From: Ottelia alismoides
Taxonomy: Eukaryota; Streptophyta; Magnoliopsida; Alismatales; Hydrocharitaceae
Reading direction: 5' to 3'
Assembly: GCA_037367405.1 (NCBI GenBank)
Contig: JAZKJV010005765.1
Coordinates: 434,001-498,000, forward strand
DNA length: 64,000 bases
Part shown: piece by piece, positions 45,490 through 57,610 of the stretch
Layout: every line of letters starts with the position of its first letter
How positions within the stretch are numbered: the stretch's first letter is position 1
Translations under genes and position numbers: made by a program
The notes under the pieces: generated by a model
What the model was told of the DNA's origin: nothing
The model's input: the letters and a program-made list of their open reading frames with translations, nothing else
The model's database searches: none

Positions 45490-48035
45490 TGTTGGACATG
45501 TAAGCCCCGGGCAAACCATTCTTACAATAAATGTTATTGTATTATATATGTTTTATCAATAAAAGTTATTGATGTTTCACTCCCTTTCTGAAATTAAATG
45601 AATGAATGCATTATAAGGTTCCTCTGTACAATTAGGGTTATGTACCATGGCTATCTTGATGATCATATAGCTGTTGATTCATTAAATGAATCATAGAGGC
45701 TGGTGTTTGGATGAATATCTAAAGAGTTAGATAGAGGACTCATCAAGCACCGTCAAATGATTGTTAAGAGATGATCTCCAGCCTGAGTAGGAGATGGCAA
45801 TCCTTTCTCACAGAGGCTGATATCTGACCGACCTCTTGATGCAGTTCCTATGCATGGGAATAGTGATCCGGAGGTGTCAGATTAGTTAGGTCAAGGGGTT
45901 GACTTAGCGAGATCGAGATAAGTCCTATGTTGAATATTGTCACAGCATAGGCACACATCCTCTGACCGGAGACAGATATGTTGCCATATGTCTGAGTGTG
46001 TACATTTGGCAGACCAATAGGTTGATGACCTAACCAAGGTCTATACACCGACGAGCTGGTGTGCATATAAGGGCATATGAGTAATACGATCTCTCAAAGG
46101 GATCATACATGTTCACTTATGAACCGGAAGACATGAGCTCACTCATGAGGTATTGGGACCGATCAAATTCCATGTATGGTCGTCGTGCTTTGGAAGCATG
46201 ACAAGAATTTGAAGGTATGATATATGTTTTGGGAAAGCATATGATCGATACCAATTCCCAATGACCAAGATTGAGAAACTTGGTGTTCAAACCCTGAAGA
46301 AGACAATGTAAAATTGATCTACATCTTCAGGTTGATCATAGGTGTTCCAGTATGCAGCAGATATTGGGAATACCTGATGGTGATATGATCATAAACGATT
46401 GTATAACCATGACGCTTCCATTCCGAGGGAGTGATGAAACAAGTTTGGATTTTAGTGGCTCCTCTCAGTAGAGAAGCTATCTGATCTTGGTCCAAGTGTT
46501 GGACATTGGTCTGAATGAGATTCAGATGCAATGAGAAGATTAGATTTGCGGTCTTGATTTAATCAAGCATCTGTGGGAGGTACGTAAGATCTGGATTTGA
46601 GATGAGATCTCAACATCCAAGTCACATATGTGGAACAATACAATCGCCCTGTCCTTATCTCCAAGTATTTGCGGAGAAAGCACATTATTTCTGAAGGAGT
46701 TCAAGAATAATTCCTTTGATGAATTCAATATCCAAGCAACAAGATATTGATAATTAAATGATATTTAATTATCAAATTAATATGAATAGGATTCATATTG
46801 TGAGAATGATTATCCAAGATAATTAAATGAGATTTAATTATCAAGGATATGCAGATTTTGGATAGTGCTATCCATAATATCTGTGTATATATTATAAATA
46901 TGATTTATAATATATTAGAGAGAGAGAGAGAGTACCTTTGTAAATAGCATTTGTTAATTGTTAATGTGAATTGGATTCACATTAAGCAATTAATTGGAAA
47001 TGTAATTTACAATTTAGTTTGGGTTGTGAATATGATTCACATATTTTCAATGGCATAATTGAAAATATTTACAAATTAATTTGGAATTAATTTAGTGGAT
47101 AAAATTGCAATAAATGTTGTTGCAAATACTTAAGAGACAATGATATAAAATAAAAGGAGGAGATAAACCACCAGAATATGAGGTGGCATCACCCATGACT
47201 TGGTCATGGGTGACGCCTCATATTTTGGGATGGATTAATTATCCTTTTGATTATTATCTCATTATCTTATGACAATTGATTTTTATTGAATTAAATTGTG
47301 TTGAGGATAATGCAACATATATTTGATTTAATATAAATTAATAAATTGTTGTTTTTGAACAACAATGATCATGACCATTGATTAAATACACATATCAATC
47401 TAACCATTGATTTTGTGTATGCCATGGATTGTGATCCATGGACTCCCAAACTAATATATAAAGAGGGCAACCCTAGCCTCTTCAAGAGAAATCATTGCAC
47501 ACGCCTACTCTCTCTCTCTCTCATCTCTCATTCTCACCATCTCTCTCTCTCTCTCTTAAAGGTGGCCGTCCACCTTGTGTTCTTGAGGGAATAGCAATCG
47601 CTTCTACGCCATCGTGTTGTCGCTTTGATTGCTCGTGGATCTCCATCTTCTTTGGGGCTTCTTGCTCTAGAAGGAGACGTCGGATTTCGTTGGACGAAAT
47701 CATGAGATTCAAGGCTTGGATCTTCATCGAGGATTGCGGGAAACACGCGTCTCGTCATCGCGCCTGCAAGTGCCATCTTCGTGGATCGGACTTGAGTCAG
47801 GAGGATCTCTTGCTTTAGAGATCTAGTGATCGCAACCACGCTTCAAGAGGTATTTCTAATACTTTGTGGTTAGATGAAATGATCCAAGAAATGTTCTTGT
47901 GATCATGTGGTTTCATCTCTTGATTTAAAATTTTTAAATTCCGCTGCATCTAGCGACTAGTGCGACTAGTTGCCCTGATCGCATAAGATGCGATCACCAC
48001 GCTTCCGTGCGCTTGAGGATTTCTCGTATCCTTCA
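45490..48035 (+). repeat. 5' LTR of the long-LTR Copia (~2.5 kb)
   Basis: It starts TGTTGGACATGTAAG and ends GTATCCTTCA, two bases before the PBS. The start is inferred from the TG dinucleotide and the limit of LTR-like sequence. Positions 46006-46900 match 56715-57610 with scattered differences. It contains an (AG)n run (~46915-46934), a TATATAAAGAGG promoter-like box (~47455) and a (CT)n stretch (47506-47557). Confidence 0.7.
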
Positions 48036-48037
48036 AG

Positions 48038-48050
48038 TGGTATCAAAGCC
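48038..48050 (+). other. Primer-binding site of the long-LTR Copia
   Basis: TGGTATCAAAGCC is a one-base variant of the tRNA-iMet type PBS, two bases after the LTR end. Confidence 0.7.
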
Positions 48051-49872
48051 TTAGGTCGGAAAGGTTTTGGATACGATCCATAAACCTAGGACGACTTGGG
48101 TTTGAAAGGGTTGCGAAATTTTTTGTCGCATTTCAATTTTCGCACCCCTGTTTAGTTGGATTTTTTGGCACTGTTTAAACTGTTTAAACACGAAATATTC
48201 AATTGGATTTTGTTCCTCATTAAACAAGGAAACCATAGGATCTGAGTTCATGTAATTTGGATTCTATTTGCTCAAGATATGACCCTTTGAATAAACATGT
48301 ATTCACTGTTGCGGGAACTGCGAATCTAAACATGATTAATGAGTTAATTACTGTTTTGATATGCCTAGAAATACGTGAACTATCACTTGGGTTCTGTCAT
48401 AAATCAAATTAGCAATCTTAAGAAACTAATTTTGCGGAATTTGGATTAAACTGATCAAGATATATTGATTTTAGTGAGTAGGGGTCATTGCTGAAAATTG
48501 ACAAATTTGATCATGAACCTTGTGATAGTCATTCAAATAAGTTGATGAAAATTAATTGTTAATTTTCTGAAATGATTATTGATAAATATTTGTGAAATAT
48601 TTAAAGAGATAATTATTTCATTGAATGGCATCTCACTAACCAAGATGATAAGATAGATGATGTTGATCATAATTGATTGATATGAAATCATCAACAAACA
48701 TTGTTTTCATGCAAAACCCTATTTTATCCTACAATAGTTGTAGGACAACTTTTACATGCAATACCCTCTTGCTTGAATAGGATTGGATTGAGGATTTGTT
48801 TAGCAAATCTCCTTATAATATTATCAAAATGGTTTTGATGAATATTATATGGTATAATTTCGGTTGAAAAACCGATGAGCATCTCAAAGTATACAATGAT
48901 CTATCTGGCATTGTCCTTTCCTGAGGTGGATATGGTGACTAGTCGGGGAGCGTTGGGTTAGCTGGTTGCACTGGATATGGTCCGTCCCACTCCCGTTGGT
49001 ACTGGTCATGACAGCGGGTAGGGACTCGATAATGTCGGAGAAATCAAAGTGTATTTTTCTAATTATTAGAATTCGAATAATACGTACTTTGAGATTATAC
49101 CTACTATTCAAGTAATAATCAAGTTTGTTGATTGATAATTGGATTGATAATTAATTTAATGTGATTAAATTGATTATATCCAATTAAAAGCACTCTATTA
49201 TGAATAGATGTGTATTTCCATTGGAAGAATTAATTATGTGAATATGATTCACGATAATTAATTATTACAATTTGAATGTGAGATGGAGGATCACGTAAGT
49301 GACATTCATGGTCTCCCATCACGGCAAAGGATTCCGTCGCCAGATATTGTAAGTAGGATACGTCTGTCCGAAGTGACATATCCTATATATGATTTATTTG
49401 GATCGGGTTCTTTGCTTCTCGAAAGAGTAAGGCCGTATATGTAGTGACCCCAATATCGAGTCCCAATATTATTGGGGCGATATTGGATTGCGTATAGCGA
49501 GTATTAAGCCTGTTGACGGTTGGTTCAATTAACAACAGGTCAACATCATCTTAGGGGTGGTGGGCTCGGGTGTTAAAGACCGAATTGGGAAATGCAAGTT
49601 GGACTTGCAAGGCGGAATGTGTTCCCGCTTCTCTTTATTTGAGTCACAAGTTCTCATATTATTGGGATGTGATAAGGATAGAGAGGAGATCCCAGATCTT
49701 GCTTGAGATATAGTGGTAAGTATATCTCTTACTTTGAAAGACAATAAGGGAATAATCTTTCAAAGTTGACATAACAAGACAAATTTGATTTAAAATGCCT
49801 TAATCAAATGTTTTAAAAATGAATATATAATTACTTATATGTTCTAATATAGTGCATTCTTAATTTCAGAAA
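48051..49872 (+). other. Untranslated leader of the long-LTR Copia
   Basis: About 1.8 kb between the PBS and the gag start at 49873. AT-rich, with no ORF of note or recognised domain. Long leaders occur in several long-LTR Copia lineages. Confidence 0.5.
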
Positions 49873-50049
49873 ATGAAGTTCATGAACCCACTGAGCAGGC
49901 TCCTGGAGGTCAATCAGTTGACCGGACCAAATTATTCGGATTGGATCCGAAATTTGGATCTTGTCCTTTCTGCGGAGCGCATCTCGTATATGCTGTCCAA
50001 GGACAAGATAGCAAACCCTATGACTCCGGAAGATAAATCTTTTAATGAG
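49873..50049 (+). pseudogene. Gag N-terminus of the long-LTR Copia
   Basis: Starts MKFMNPLSRLLEVNQLTGPN, followed by YSDWIRNLDLVLSAERISYM, the DUF4219/UBN2-type start of Copia Gag. It breaks after DKSFNE where the 3.0-kb LTR element is inserted. The frame resumes at 53060 with KYDEDHNLARCY once one ATGAG copy is removed. Confidence 0.75.
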
Positions 50050-50363
50050 TGTTGGAGTACTTGGTTGTATGCGTCATGAGTTGTAGCAGGGTAAATGGAT
50101 CCTGGAGAAGATCCATTTACCCCATCCAGTGTTTAGTCCCACACCGCCTAGTGGTGGGACTTGGAGGCTCTGGGAAGGCTATATAAGGAGCCCCATATCT
50201 CCTGTATCTCTTGAGAAAGTCAATAGACAAACACGCCCCATTTGAGGGCTTCTTCTGTGGTTTCATCCCGTTCCTTACGGAGTAGGGTTACACGTTAAAT
50301 CCCACGTTCTTCTTATTTCTTTATCTTTATCCATGTTTTGCTTCCGCTTCCTATTTCTTAACA
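50050..50363 (+). repeat. 5' LTR of the second non-autonomous element
   Basis: 314 bp with CTATATAAGGAGCCCC promoter core near 50180. Its second half (GGCTTCT...GTGGTTTCATCCCG...GGAGTAGGGTT) is nearly the same as in the LTR at 12590. Confidence 0.9.
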
Positions 50364-52745
50364 TGGTATCAGAGCGGGTTCGATTCTCAAGGGGTTTATG
50401 TTCGTTTTTTTTTCGAGATTCGAGTATCAGATTTATTGTTCATTTGTCTTGAAGATTTATATTTCAAGTTACGTTCGGGATAGTTCAAGTTTCAGATTTT
50501 TTCTGGGGTTTCAAGAACCCTAATTTCACATGTTCTTGAAGTTCTCATTCTGGAGATCGCTCGACGCATATTCCAGATTATTGCTCAAGATATATTTCAT
50601 GTTTGCTGATGTATTCAAGAATTTTTCGAGGGTTTCTACCGATCTGGTTCTAGCTGCGCCTCCAGGCGGCCTTCTACGGGAGTCGCAGATTTGGCACCTC
50701 CAGGCGCGCGTTCGAAATTCCCAAGAGGTGATCCAGCGCGCGCCGCCTCTCTTCATCACGCAGGTCCAAATCAGAAGAAACCCCAACCGGTTCATCGCCT
50801 ACTCGCACCCAGCCACGCGGTCACGGCATTCTCCTGACACACCATTAGGAACTGGATTGGACAATGGAGGACTCCTCGAGCCCTAGTTCTTCTTCGCGGG
50901 AACCTTCCTTAGCGGCGCACAACGGCAACAAGTCCACGACGAACATGGTACCCACTCGTTCGACAAAGTTGCAGGTTGCCAAGCGGCACCCCCTGGCGCT
51001 GCATCGCGCGATACTCCCAGATGCCCTCGCGCGCGCACACCTTCCGCATCTCTCCACAGAGACTCCAATCGCCGCTTCCAGGCGATTATGCAGTATGACG
51101 CGCAGGCCTCCCCGCGCGAGACCGCTAGACCTCTCTTCAGTATGCGCATCTCCGGTGACGCGCTGCCCCTCCTCCTCAGTCCGATCTCGCGGCACTTGCA
51201 GGAAGCCACTCCAAGCAACACCTTCGACGATCGACAGAAGCCTCATCGGCGCATCGTCTTCTATACAGGTGGCGACATCATCCTTCTGCCTCCCTGGCGC
51301 CACTCCAACGCTTCCTCATCTCTGGGCGGAATCCTCCAAGACATCCGCAGAGCCCGCGCAGGAGCCCATGATGCTTTCCCCTCGGACGACGACGCTGTTG
51401 AAGAGGGGGTCCCACGATGGGAACCCTAAAGGTGGGGCATGGTTTTGGAAAGCCCGACGTTATATAAAAAAATATTATATTGGTTATTTGTTGAGAGCCC
51501 AAATGTGAGCTGTGGTAAAAAAATAAAAAAGGGAGAGGGGGCTATTTGCTTGAAAGCCCGGAAAAGAAAAACTACTCTTATGAATAGCCCAATGGGCTGT
51601 ATGTTCAGAAAAAAAAGAAGGGGGCGCAAGTTAAAAAAATTAATTAAAAGAGAGAGAGAAAGAGGACAAAGTAAAAAGCCGTACGCTAAAGTTCAAAAAA
51701 ATTGTTTCAAAAAAATTGTTTGCACGACTATAAAAAATGGAATAGCCGAGAAAAAAATTTGCAAGAAAAGCCGAAGAAAAATATGTGGTCGGCTTATTTT
51801 TATTTTTTCCACAATTTTCTGTATTATTATGTTTTCTCCCAACTCTGTCGATTTCTCATTTTCTGACAAGTATGAGAGAAAGGGGGAGTATATATGTAGA
51901 GTCGCAGGTCTTCTTCCAGATTCAGAGATTCGTCAGACCAATCGATTTTCAGATTCTACAAGATTTTCAGATGAAGATTTTTCCATGCGCAATTCCAGAC
52001 TCGAAGTTCAGATTCCGAGTCCTAGTTTGATGCGCAGATTAAGACTTGACAGATCGGTCAGAGTCCAAGTTTGAGGCACTCCATGATGAGGCCCATTTTC
52101 GAGATCTCCAGAGAGAGACTCATTTTCAGACACGCACTTGGATGCGGTCATTTTGAGATGAGCACATGTTTGCCATCTTCTTTCGAGGCCTCCATCTTTT
52201 CTTATATTTTCGGCCAGAGTTTTCATGTGAGCTATAGGGACTCCAGAGTAGAGGACCATTTCCTATGCCATGTTGGCAAGGGTTTTCATGTGGTATAATA
52301 GGTACACCATAGCAGTGCACCATTCTCTGAGCCAGATGGGAGAGACCAGTTCTTCGAAGAGGAGACTTATTTCAGACTCCATTCTCAGCGATCGTGGACT
52401 CCGACGAGGATTGCACTGGCACGACCTTTTCAGTTCGGCCCTTTTCAGAGATGGAGCAGTTGTCCACATTATTGTGGCGGGCCAGAGTACTCCGACGAGG
52501 AGACTTATTTCAGTTGCAGTGACTCTGATAGGCGCAATTCAGAGCACATGCTCTCCGACGAGGAGATTCAGAAGACTTACACTCCAGCCCGTTCGTCCTC
52601 CTCACCTGTACGCATGAGAAGTAACGTCCTCGACTGCAGCAATGTGCACGTTGGGTTGATATTGTCCGTAGTGTCCTGTAGTGTTGAGTTGAGTTTCTTT
52701 CTGTTTATCCAAGCTGAGCATTACATGCTCCAGCTTGAGGGGGAG

Positions 52746-53059
52746 TGTTGGAGTACTTGGTTGTATGCGTCATGAGTTGTAGCAGGGTAAATGGATCCTG
52801 GAGAAGATCCATTTACCCCGTCCAGTGTTTAGTCCCACACCGCCTAGTGGTGGGACTTGGAGGCTCTGGGAAGGCTATATAAGGAGCCCCTGACCTCCTG
52901 TATCTCTTGAGAAAATCAATAGACAAACACACCCTATTTGAGGGCTTCTCCCGTGGTTTCATCCCGTTCCTCACGGAGTAGGGTTCCACGTTAAATCCCA
53001 CGTTCTTCTTATTTCTTTATCTTTATCCATGTTTTGCTTCCGCTTCCTATTTCTTAACA
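52746..53059 (+). repeat. 3' LTR of the second non-autonomous element
   Basis: 314 bp, directly after the polypurine tract and before the ATGAG target duplication. Confidence 0.9.
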
Positions 53060-56000
53060 ATGAGAAATATGATGAAGATCATAACTTGGCAAGATGTTAT
53101 ATTCTTGGGTCATTGTCCAATGTGCTTTAGAAGCAGCATGTGGAAATGAACCATTGCCCAGAAATCATGCTAATCTGAAGGAAATGTTCTGTGACATAAA
53201 CCGCACACAGCGATATAATGTGATGAAAGAGCTTATTCGCTGCAAGATGCAGGAAGGGACCTCTGTCAGAGAACACATACTCAAAGTGTTTGGGTACCTC
53301 TATGAATTGGAAACCCTGGGAGCCTACATGGATTCTGAAATGCAGAATGATTTCATTCTCCTGTCGCTCTCTAAGTCTTTCAACAACTTTGTCGTGTCGT
53401 ATCACATGAGCAAAGGTGATTTCATTAACGTTGGGCTGTTAGCTGCTTTAAAGTCTGCAGAGGACGTAATGAAGAAGGACGACCCCTCTGCTAGTGCAAT
53501 GGTTGCACAAAGCGCGGTCGGAAGCAAGGTTCTTGGAAGGGCCTGACTCAGAAGAGAAAGAAGAAGAATCAATGAGTTGGTTCATCTTTTAGTGTTTCCA
53601 TGCTAATGACATGGAAGAAGACCGATGTCTGTCACCACTGCAAGAAGTCGGGGCACTGGCGGCGTAACTGCCCAGAATACCTGAAGTTGGCTGACAAAGG
53701 TAAAGCCCCATCAGGTATGAAATCTACTTTCATCATTGAAACTAGCTTTCTCGATGGATGAGAAGGAAGTTGGGTTGTAGATTCTGGTGCTTCTGTTCAT
53801 GTATGCAATTCGTTGCATTTGTTTCAGGAAACTAGGAATCTGGAGTAAGGGGAGATAGTCATCCAGATGGGATCTGATGCAAGTGTTGCAGCAGTCACCA
53901 TCGGGACCTGCCGACTATCTTTATCTAGTGGTCGAGTCCTAGTACTTAAAGAGTGTCTTTATGTACCTGAAGTCAAGAGGAATTTAATATCTGTATCTAA
54001 GCTTGTTAGACATGGATATTCCTTCCTTTTCTGTATTAAGTTAGTCATTAATAAATATGATAAATTTATTGCGGATGGTGTTCTGACTTCTGGTGGACTC
54101 TATGAATTGTGCATTGATGAATGTGTCATGAATGTCACTACCACTGATAATAAAAACCCTAAAAGATCGAGGGAGAATGGAAATCATTCGAATATGATTT
54201 GGCATCAAAGGCTTGGTCATTTATCTGTTGATAGGATCAATAGCTTGATAAAGGATGAACTTTTAGATTTTCTACAGGTTCAATCTTTACCTACCCGTGA
54301 ACATTGCATTCGAGGTAAAATGACTAGGATGTCTTTCCGTAACAAGGATACGAGATGCGAAGGTAATCTTGACCTAATACATATTGATGTATATGATCCC
54401 TTCTGTACCGCGACTCGAAATGGATATCGATATTATTTGACGTTTATCGATGATCATTCGCGATACAGGTTTATCTTCCTACTACGTCATAAATCTGAAA
54501 CCTTTGAAAAGTTCAAAAAGTTTAAGGCTTTGGTTGATAACCAAACCAATATGAAAATTAAACAGATTCGATCTGAACGAGGTGGCGAGTACCTCTCAGG
54601 TGAATTCAAGGAATATCTTAAAAAGAATGGAATTGTCTCCAATCTCACACCCCTGGAACCCCCAACTTAATGGTGTTGCCGAAAGATGCAACAAGACCAT
54701 CATGGACATGGTCCGTTCAATGATGAGCAAAACACGTTTACCTCTTAGTTTCTGGGAATATGCAGTAAAGACTGCAATATATATCCTGAACAAGATTCCT
54801 AGCAAGTCTGTACCCAAGACTCCTCACGAGCTCTGGTATGGTACCAAGCCTAGTGTTAAACACTTAAGGGTTTGGGGTTGCTTGGTCCATGCGAAGAATG
54901 TGGACGCAAGTAAGCTAGAATCTCGCACTTGTGAGTGCTACTTCATTGGGTATGTTAAAGATGGTATTGGATACCAACTTTATGACCCTGAGACCCAAAA
55001 GGTTTTTGTCTCTAGAGATGTGAAATTTCTAAAAGATGATTTCCTTAAAGGTCAAGATAGAAATGAAGTAGAGGAACTCATTGAATCCCTCGAGGATTCT
55101 GAGATTCCTGAACCAGAAACTGAAGAGATAAATAAAGATGAAACACACGTACCTCTTCGAAGGAGTTCGAGGGTGGTTGCACCACCTGAAAGGTATGGAT
55201 TCCATGTGTCAGGTGAGACTAACAATGATCCTTCTTCATTTGATGAAGCACTCGCGGATCATGACATGGATAGATGGATGCTAGCAATGAAGTTAGAAAT
55301 TGACTCCATGCATAAGAATGATGTATGGATCCTAGAGGATCCACCTAAGGGGGTGAAACCCATTGGGTGTATATGGATCTTCAAGAGAAAAAGGGAACCC
55401 GTTGGGAAAGTAGAAACTTTCAAGGCACGGCTAGTAGCCAAGGGCTACACACAGAGAGAAGGCATCGACTACGATGAGACGTTCTCTCCTGTGGGTATGC
55501 TTAAGTCCATCAGGACACCGCTAGCTATAGCTGCATCTCTTGACTACGACATCTTGCAGATGTACGTCAAGACTGCTTTCCTTAATGGATACCTTGAGGA
55601 GGATATCTATATGGAGCAGCCCCAGGGCTTCATAGTTGAGGATAGAAAAGTATGCAAGCTAAAGAAATCCATCTTGGGCTCAAACAAGCTTCTCGTAGCT
55701 GGAACATCAGATTTGACGAAATCATAAAGAGTTATGATTTTGTGCAGGATCCTAATGAACCTTGTGTGTACAAGAAGCTTAGTGGGAGGGCCATTGTGTT
55801 CATCGTGCTTTACGTAGATGATATCCTTATCAATGGGAATGATACAGGGATGATGATCAGTGTAAAGATTTGGCTATCCCATACCTTCGAGATGAAAGAT
55901 CCTGGAGAAGCCTCTTACATCTTAGGCCTGAAGTTGTTCAGAAACCGAGAAAAGAGGATATTGGGATTATCACAACATTGATACATTAAGAAGATTCTTG

Positions 56001-56734
56001 AACAATTCCGTATAAATAGTTCCAAGAAAGGATTCCTCCCCTTAAGACATGGTATCCGTCTGTCTAAAGGGATGGCTCCTCAAAGTATTGAGGAAAAGAA
56101 GGCCATGGCTGGATGCCCGTATGCATCAGCTGTAGGAAGCTTAATGTATGCCATGATGTGTATTAGGCCAGACATCTGCCATGCAGTGGGAGTGATAAGT
56201 CGTTACTAATCCTGCTATGGAGAGCAACACTGGAATGCAGTAAAGAACATATTCAAATATCTAAGACGGATGCAAGATTACATCTTGGTCTATGAAGATG
56301 GTGATCTCCAAGTCTTGGGATATACAGATTCAGACTTCCAGTCGGATATTGATAATCGAAAGTCGACATCAGGGTTTGTATTCCTGTTGAACGGTGGTGC
56401 TGTGAGCTGGAGAAGCAAGAAGCAGGACACTACGACAGATTCAACGACAGAAGCCGAATACATTGCCGCATCGGATGCTGTAAAGGAGGCGGTGTGGTTG
56501 CGCAAGTTCATCTTGGAGCTTGGCATAGTTTCCTCTGATACTCCCATCCCGTTACTCTGCGATAACATGGGAGCCATTGCCCAGGCAAAGGAACCCATAT
56601 GGCATCAAAAGAGCAAGCACGTGGAAAGGAAATACCACATCATTAGGGAGATTCAAAAGCGTGGTGATATCATCATCACCAAGGTGGCCTCTGCCGACAA
56701 CGTTGCTGATCCTCTTGGCAGACCAATATGTTGA
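53060..56734 (+). pseudogene. Gag-Pol of the long-LTR Copia (broken)
   Basis: Gag continues 53060-53546 with a stop near 53129. The zinc knuckle CHHCKKSGHWRRNC is at ~53633 and protease WVVDSGASVHVC at ~53774. Then come gag-pre-integrase (WHQRLGHLSVDRI), integrase (LTFIDDHSRYRFIFLL, RSERGGEYLSGEF) to 54670, a frameshift, integrase C-terminus and RT start 54582-55727 (VFVSRDVKFL, WIFKRKREPVGKVETFKARL), another frameshift and RT core 55652-55981 (LYVDDILINGND). RNase H is 56270-56734 (GYTDSDFQSDIDNRKSTSGF, TTEAEYIAASDAV). The protein ends abruptly in DPLGRPIC at a deletion junction. It has at least three frameshifts and several stops. Confidence 0.85.
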
Positions 56735-57610
56735 TGACCTAACTAAGGTCTATACACTGGCGAGCTGGTGTGCATATAAGGGCATATGAGTAATACGATC
56801 TCTCAAAGGGATCATACAGGTTCACTTATGAACCGGAAGACATGAGCTCACTCAGGAGGTATTGGGACCGATCAAATTCCATGCATGGTCATCGTGCTTT
56901 GGAAGCATGACAAGATTTGAAGGTATGATATATGCTTTGGGAAAGCATATGCTCGATACCAATTCCCAATGACCAAGATTGAAAAACTTGATGATCAAAC
57001 CCTGAAGAAGACAGTGTAAAATTGATCTACATCTTCAGGTTGATCATAGGTCTTTCAGTATGCAGGATGTACAGGTATTGGGAATACCTGAGGGTGATGT
57101 GATCATAAACGATTGTATAACCATGACGCTTCCATTCCGAGGGAGTGATGAAACAGGTTTGGATTTTAGTGCTCCTCTCAGTAGAGAAGCAAGCTGATCT
57201 TGGTCCAAGTGTTGGACATTGGTCTAAATGAGATTAAGATGCAATAAGAAGATTGGATTTGCGGTCTTGATTTAATCAAGCATCTGTGGGAGTTATGTAA
57301 GATCTGGATTTGAGATGAGATCTCAACATCCAAGTCACTATACGTGGAACAATACAATCGCCCTGTACTTATCTCCAAGTATCTGCGGAGAAAGCTCATT
57401 ATTCCTGAAGGAGTTCAAGAATAGTTCCTTTGATGAATTCAGTATCCAAGCAACAAGATATTGATAATTAAATAAGATTTAATTATCAAGTATAATATGA
57501 ATACATATTGTGAGAATGATTATCCAAGATAATTAAATGAGATTTAATTATCAAGGATATGCAGATTGGGGATAGTGCTATCCATAATATCTGTGTATAT
57601 ATTATAAATA
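56715..57610 (+). repeat. Partial 3' LTR of the long-LTR Copia
   Basis: Corresponds to 46006-46900 of the 5' LTR, with scattered substitutions and small indels. It joins RNase H directly within the shared 14-mer TTGGCAGACCAATA, so the end of pol, the polypurine tract and ~516 bp of LTR are lost. It ends at the MULE terminus. Confidence 0.85.

Larger units (their letters stand above)
50050..53059 (+). mobile_element. Non-autonomous LTR retrotransposon (3,010 bp) nested in Copia gag
   Basis: Two 314-bp LTRs (50050-50363, 52746-53059) start TGTTGGAGTACTTGG and end TTTCTTAACA. A perfect 5-bp TSD ATGAG lies at 50045-50049 and 53060-53064. The PBS TGGTATCAGAGCGGGTT follows at 50364, and a polypurine tract CTTGAGGGGGAG precedes the 3' LTR. 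I count 11 differences between the LTRs. No gag or pol domain is present: the interior is a GC-rich block (~50,640-51,430), an A/G-rich tract (~51,430-51,880) and a degenerate repeat region with CAGAGAGAC/ACGAGGAGA words (~52,080-52,570). Layout, LTR 3' half and PBS context closely parallel the element at 12590. Confidence 0.9.
45490..57610 (+). mobile_element. Long-LTR Copia retrotransposon with nested insertions
   Basis: It has a 2.5-kb 5' LTR (45490-48035), a PBS variant TGGTATCAAAGCC (48038), a long untranslated leader, gag (49873-50049 continuing at 53060), zinc knuckle, protease, integrase, RT and RNase H to 56734, then only part of the 3' LTR (56715-57610). The gag is split by a 3.0-kb LTR element (50050-53059), and the 3' LTR is interrupted by a Pack-MULE at 57611. 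The order protease-integrase-RT-RNase H defines Copia. LTR length and protein motifs suggest the Angela/TAR side of the superfamily, but I cannot prove the lineage. Stops and frameshifts make it inactive. Confidence 0.85.

Noticed and set aside
50845..52074. Long plus and minus open frames inside the LTR element at 50050
   Set aside because: Composition-driven (GC-rich, then A/G-rich); no domain, no shared frame with the relative at 12590.
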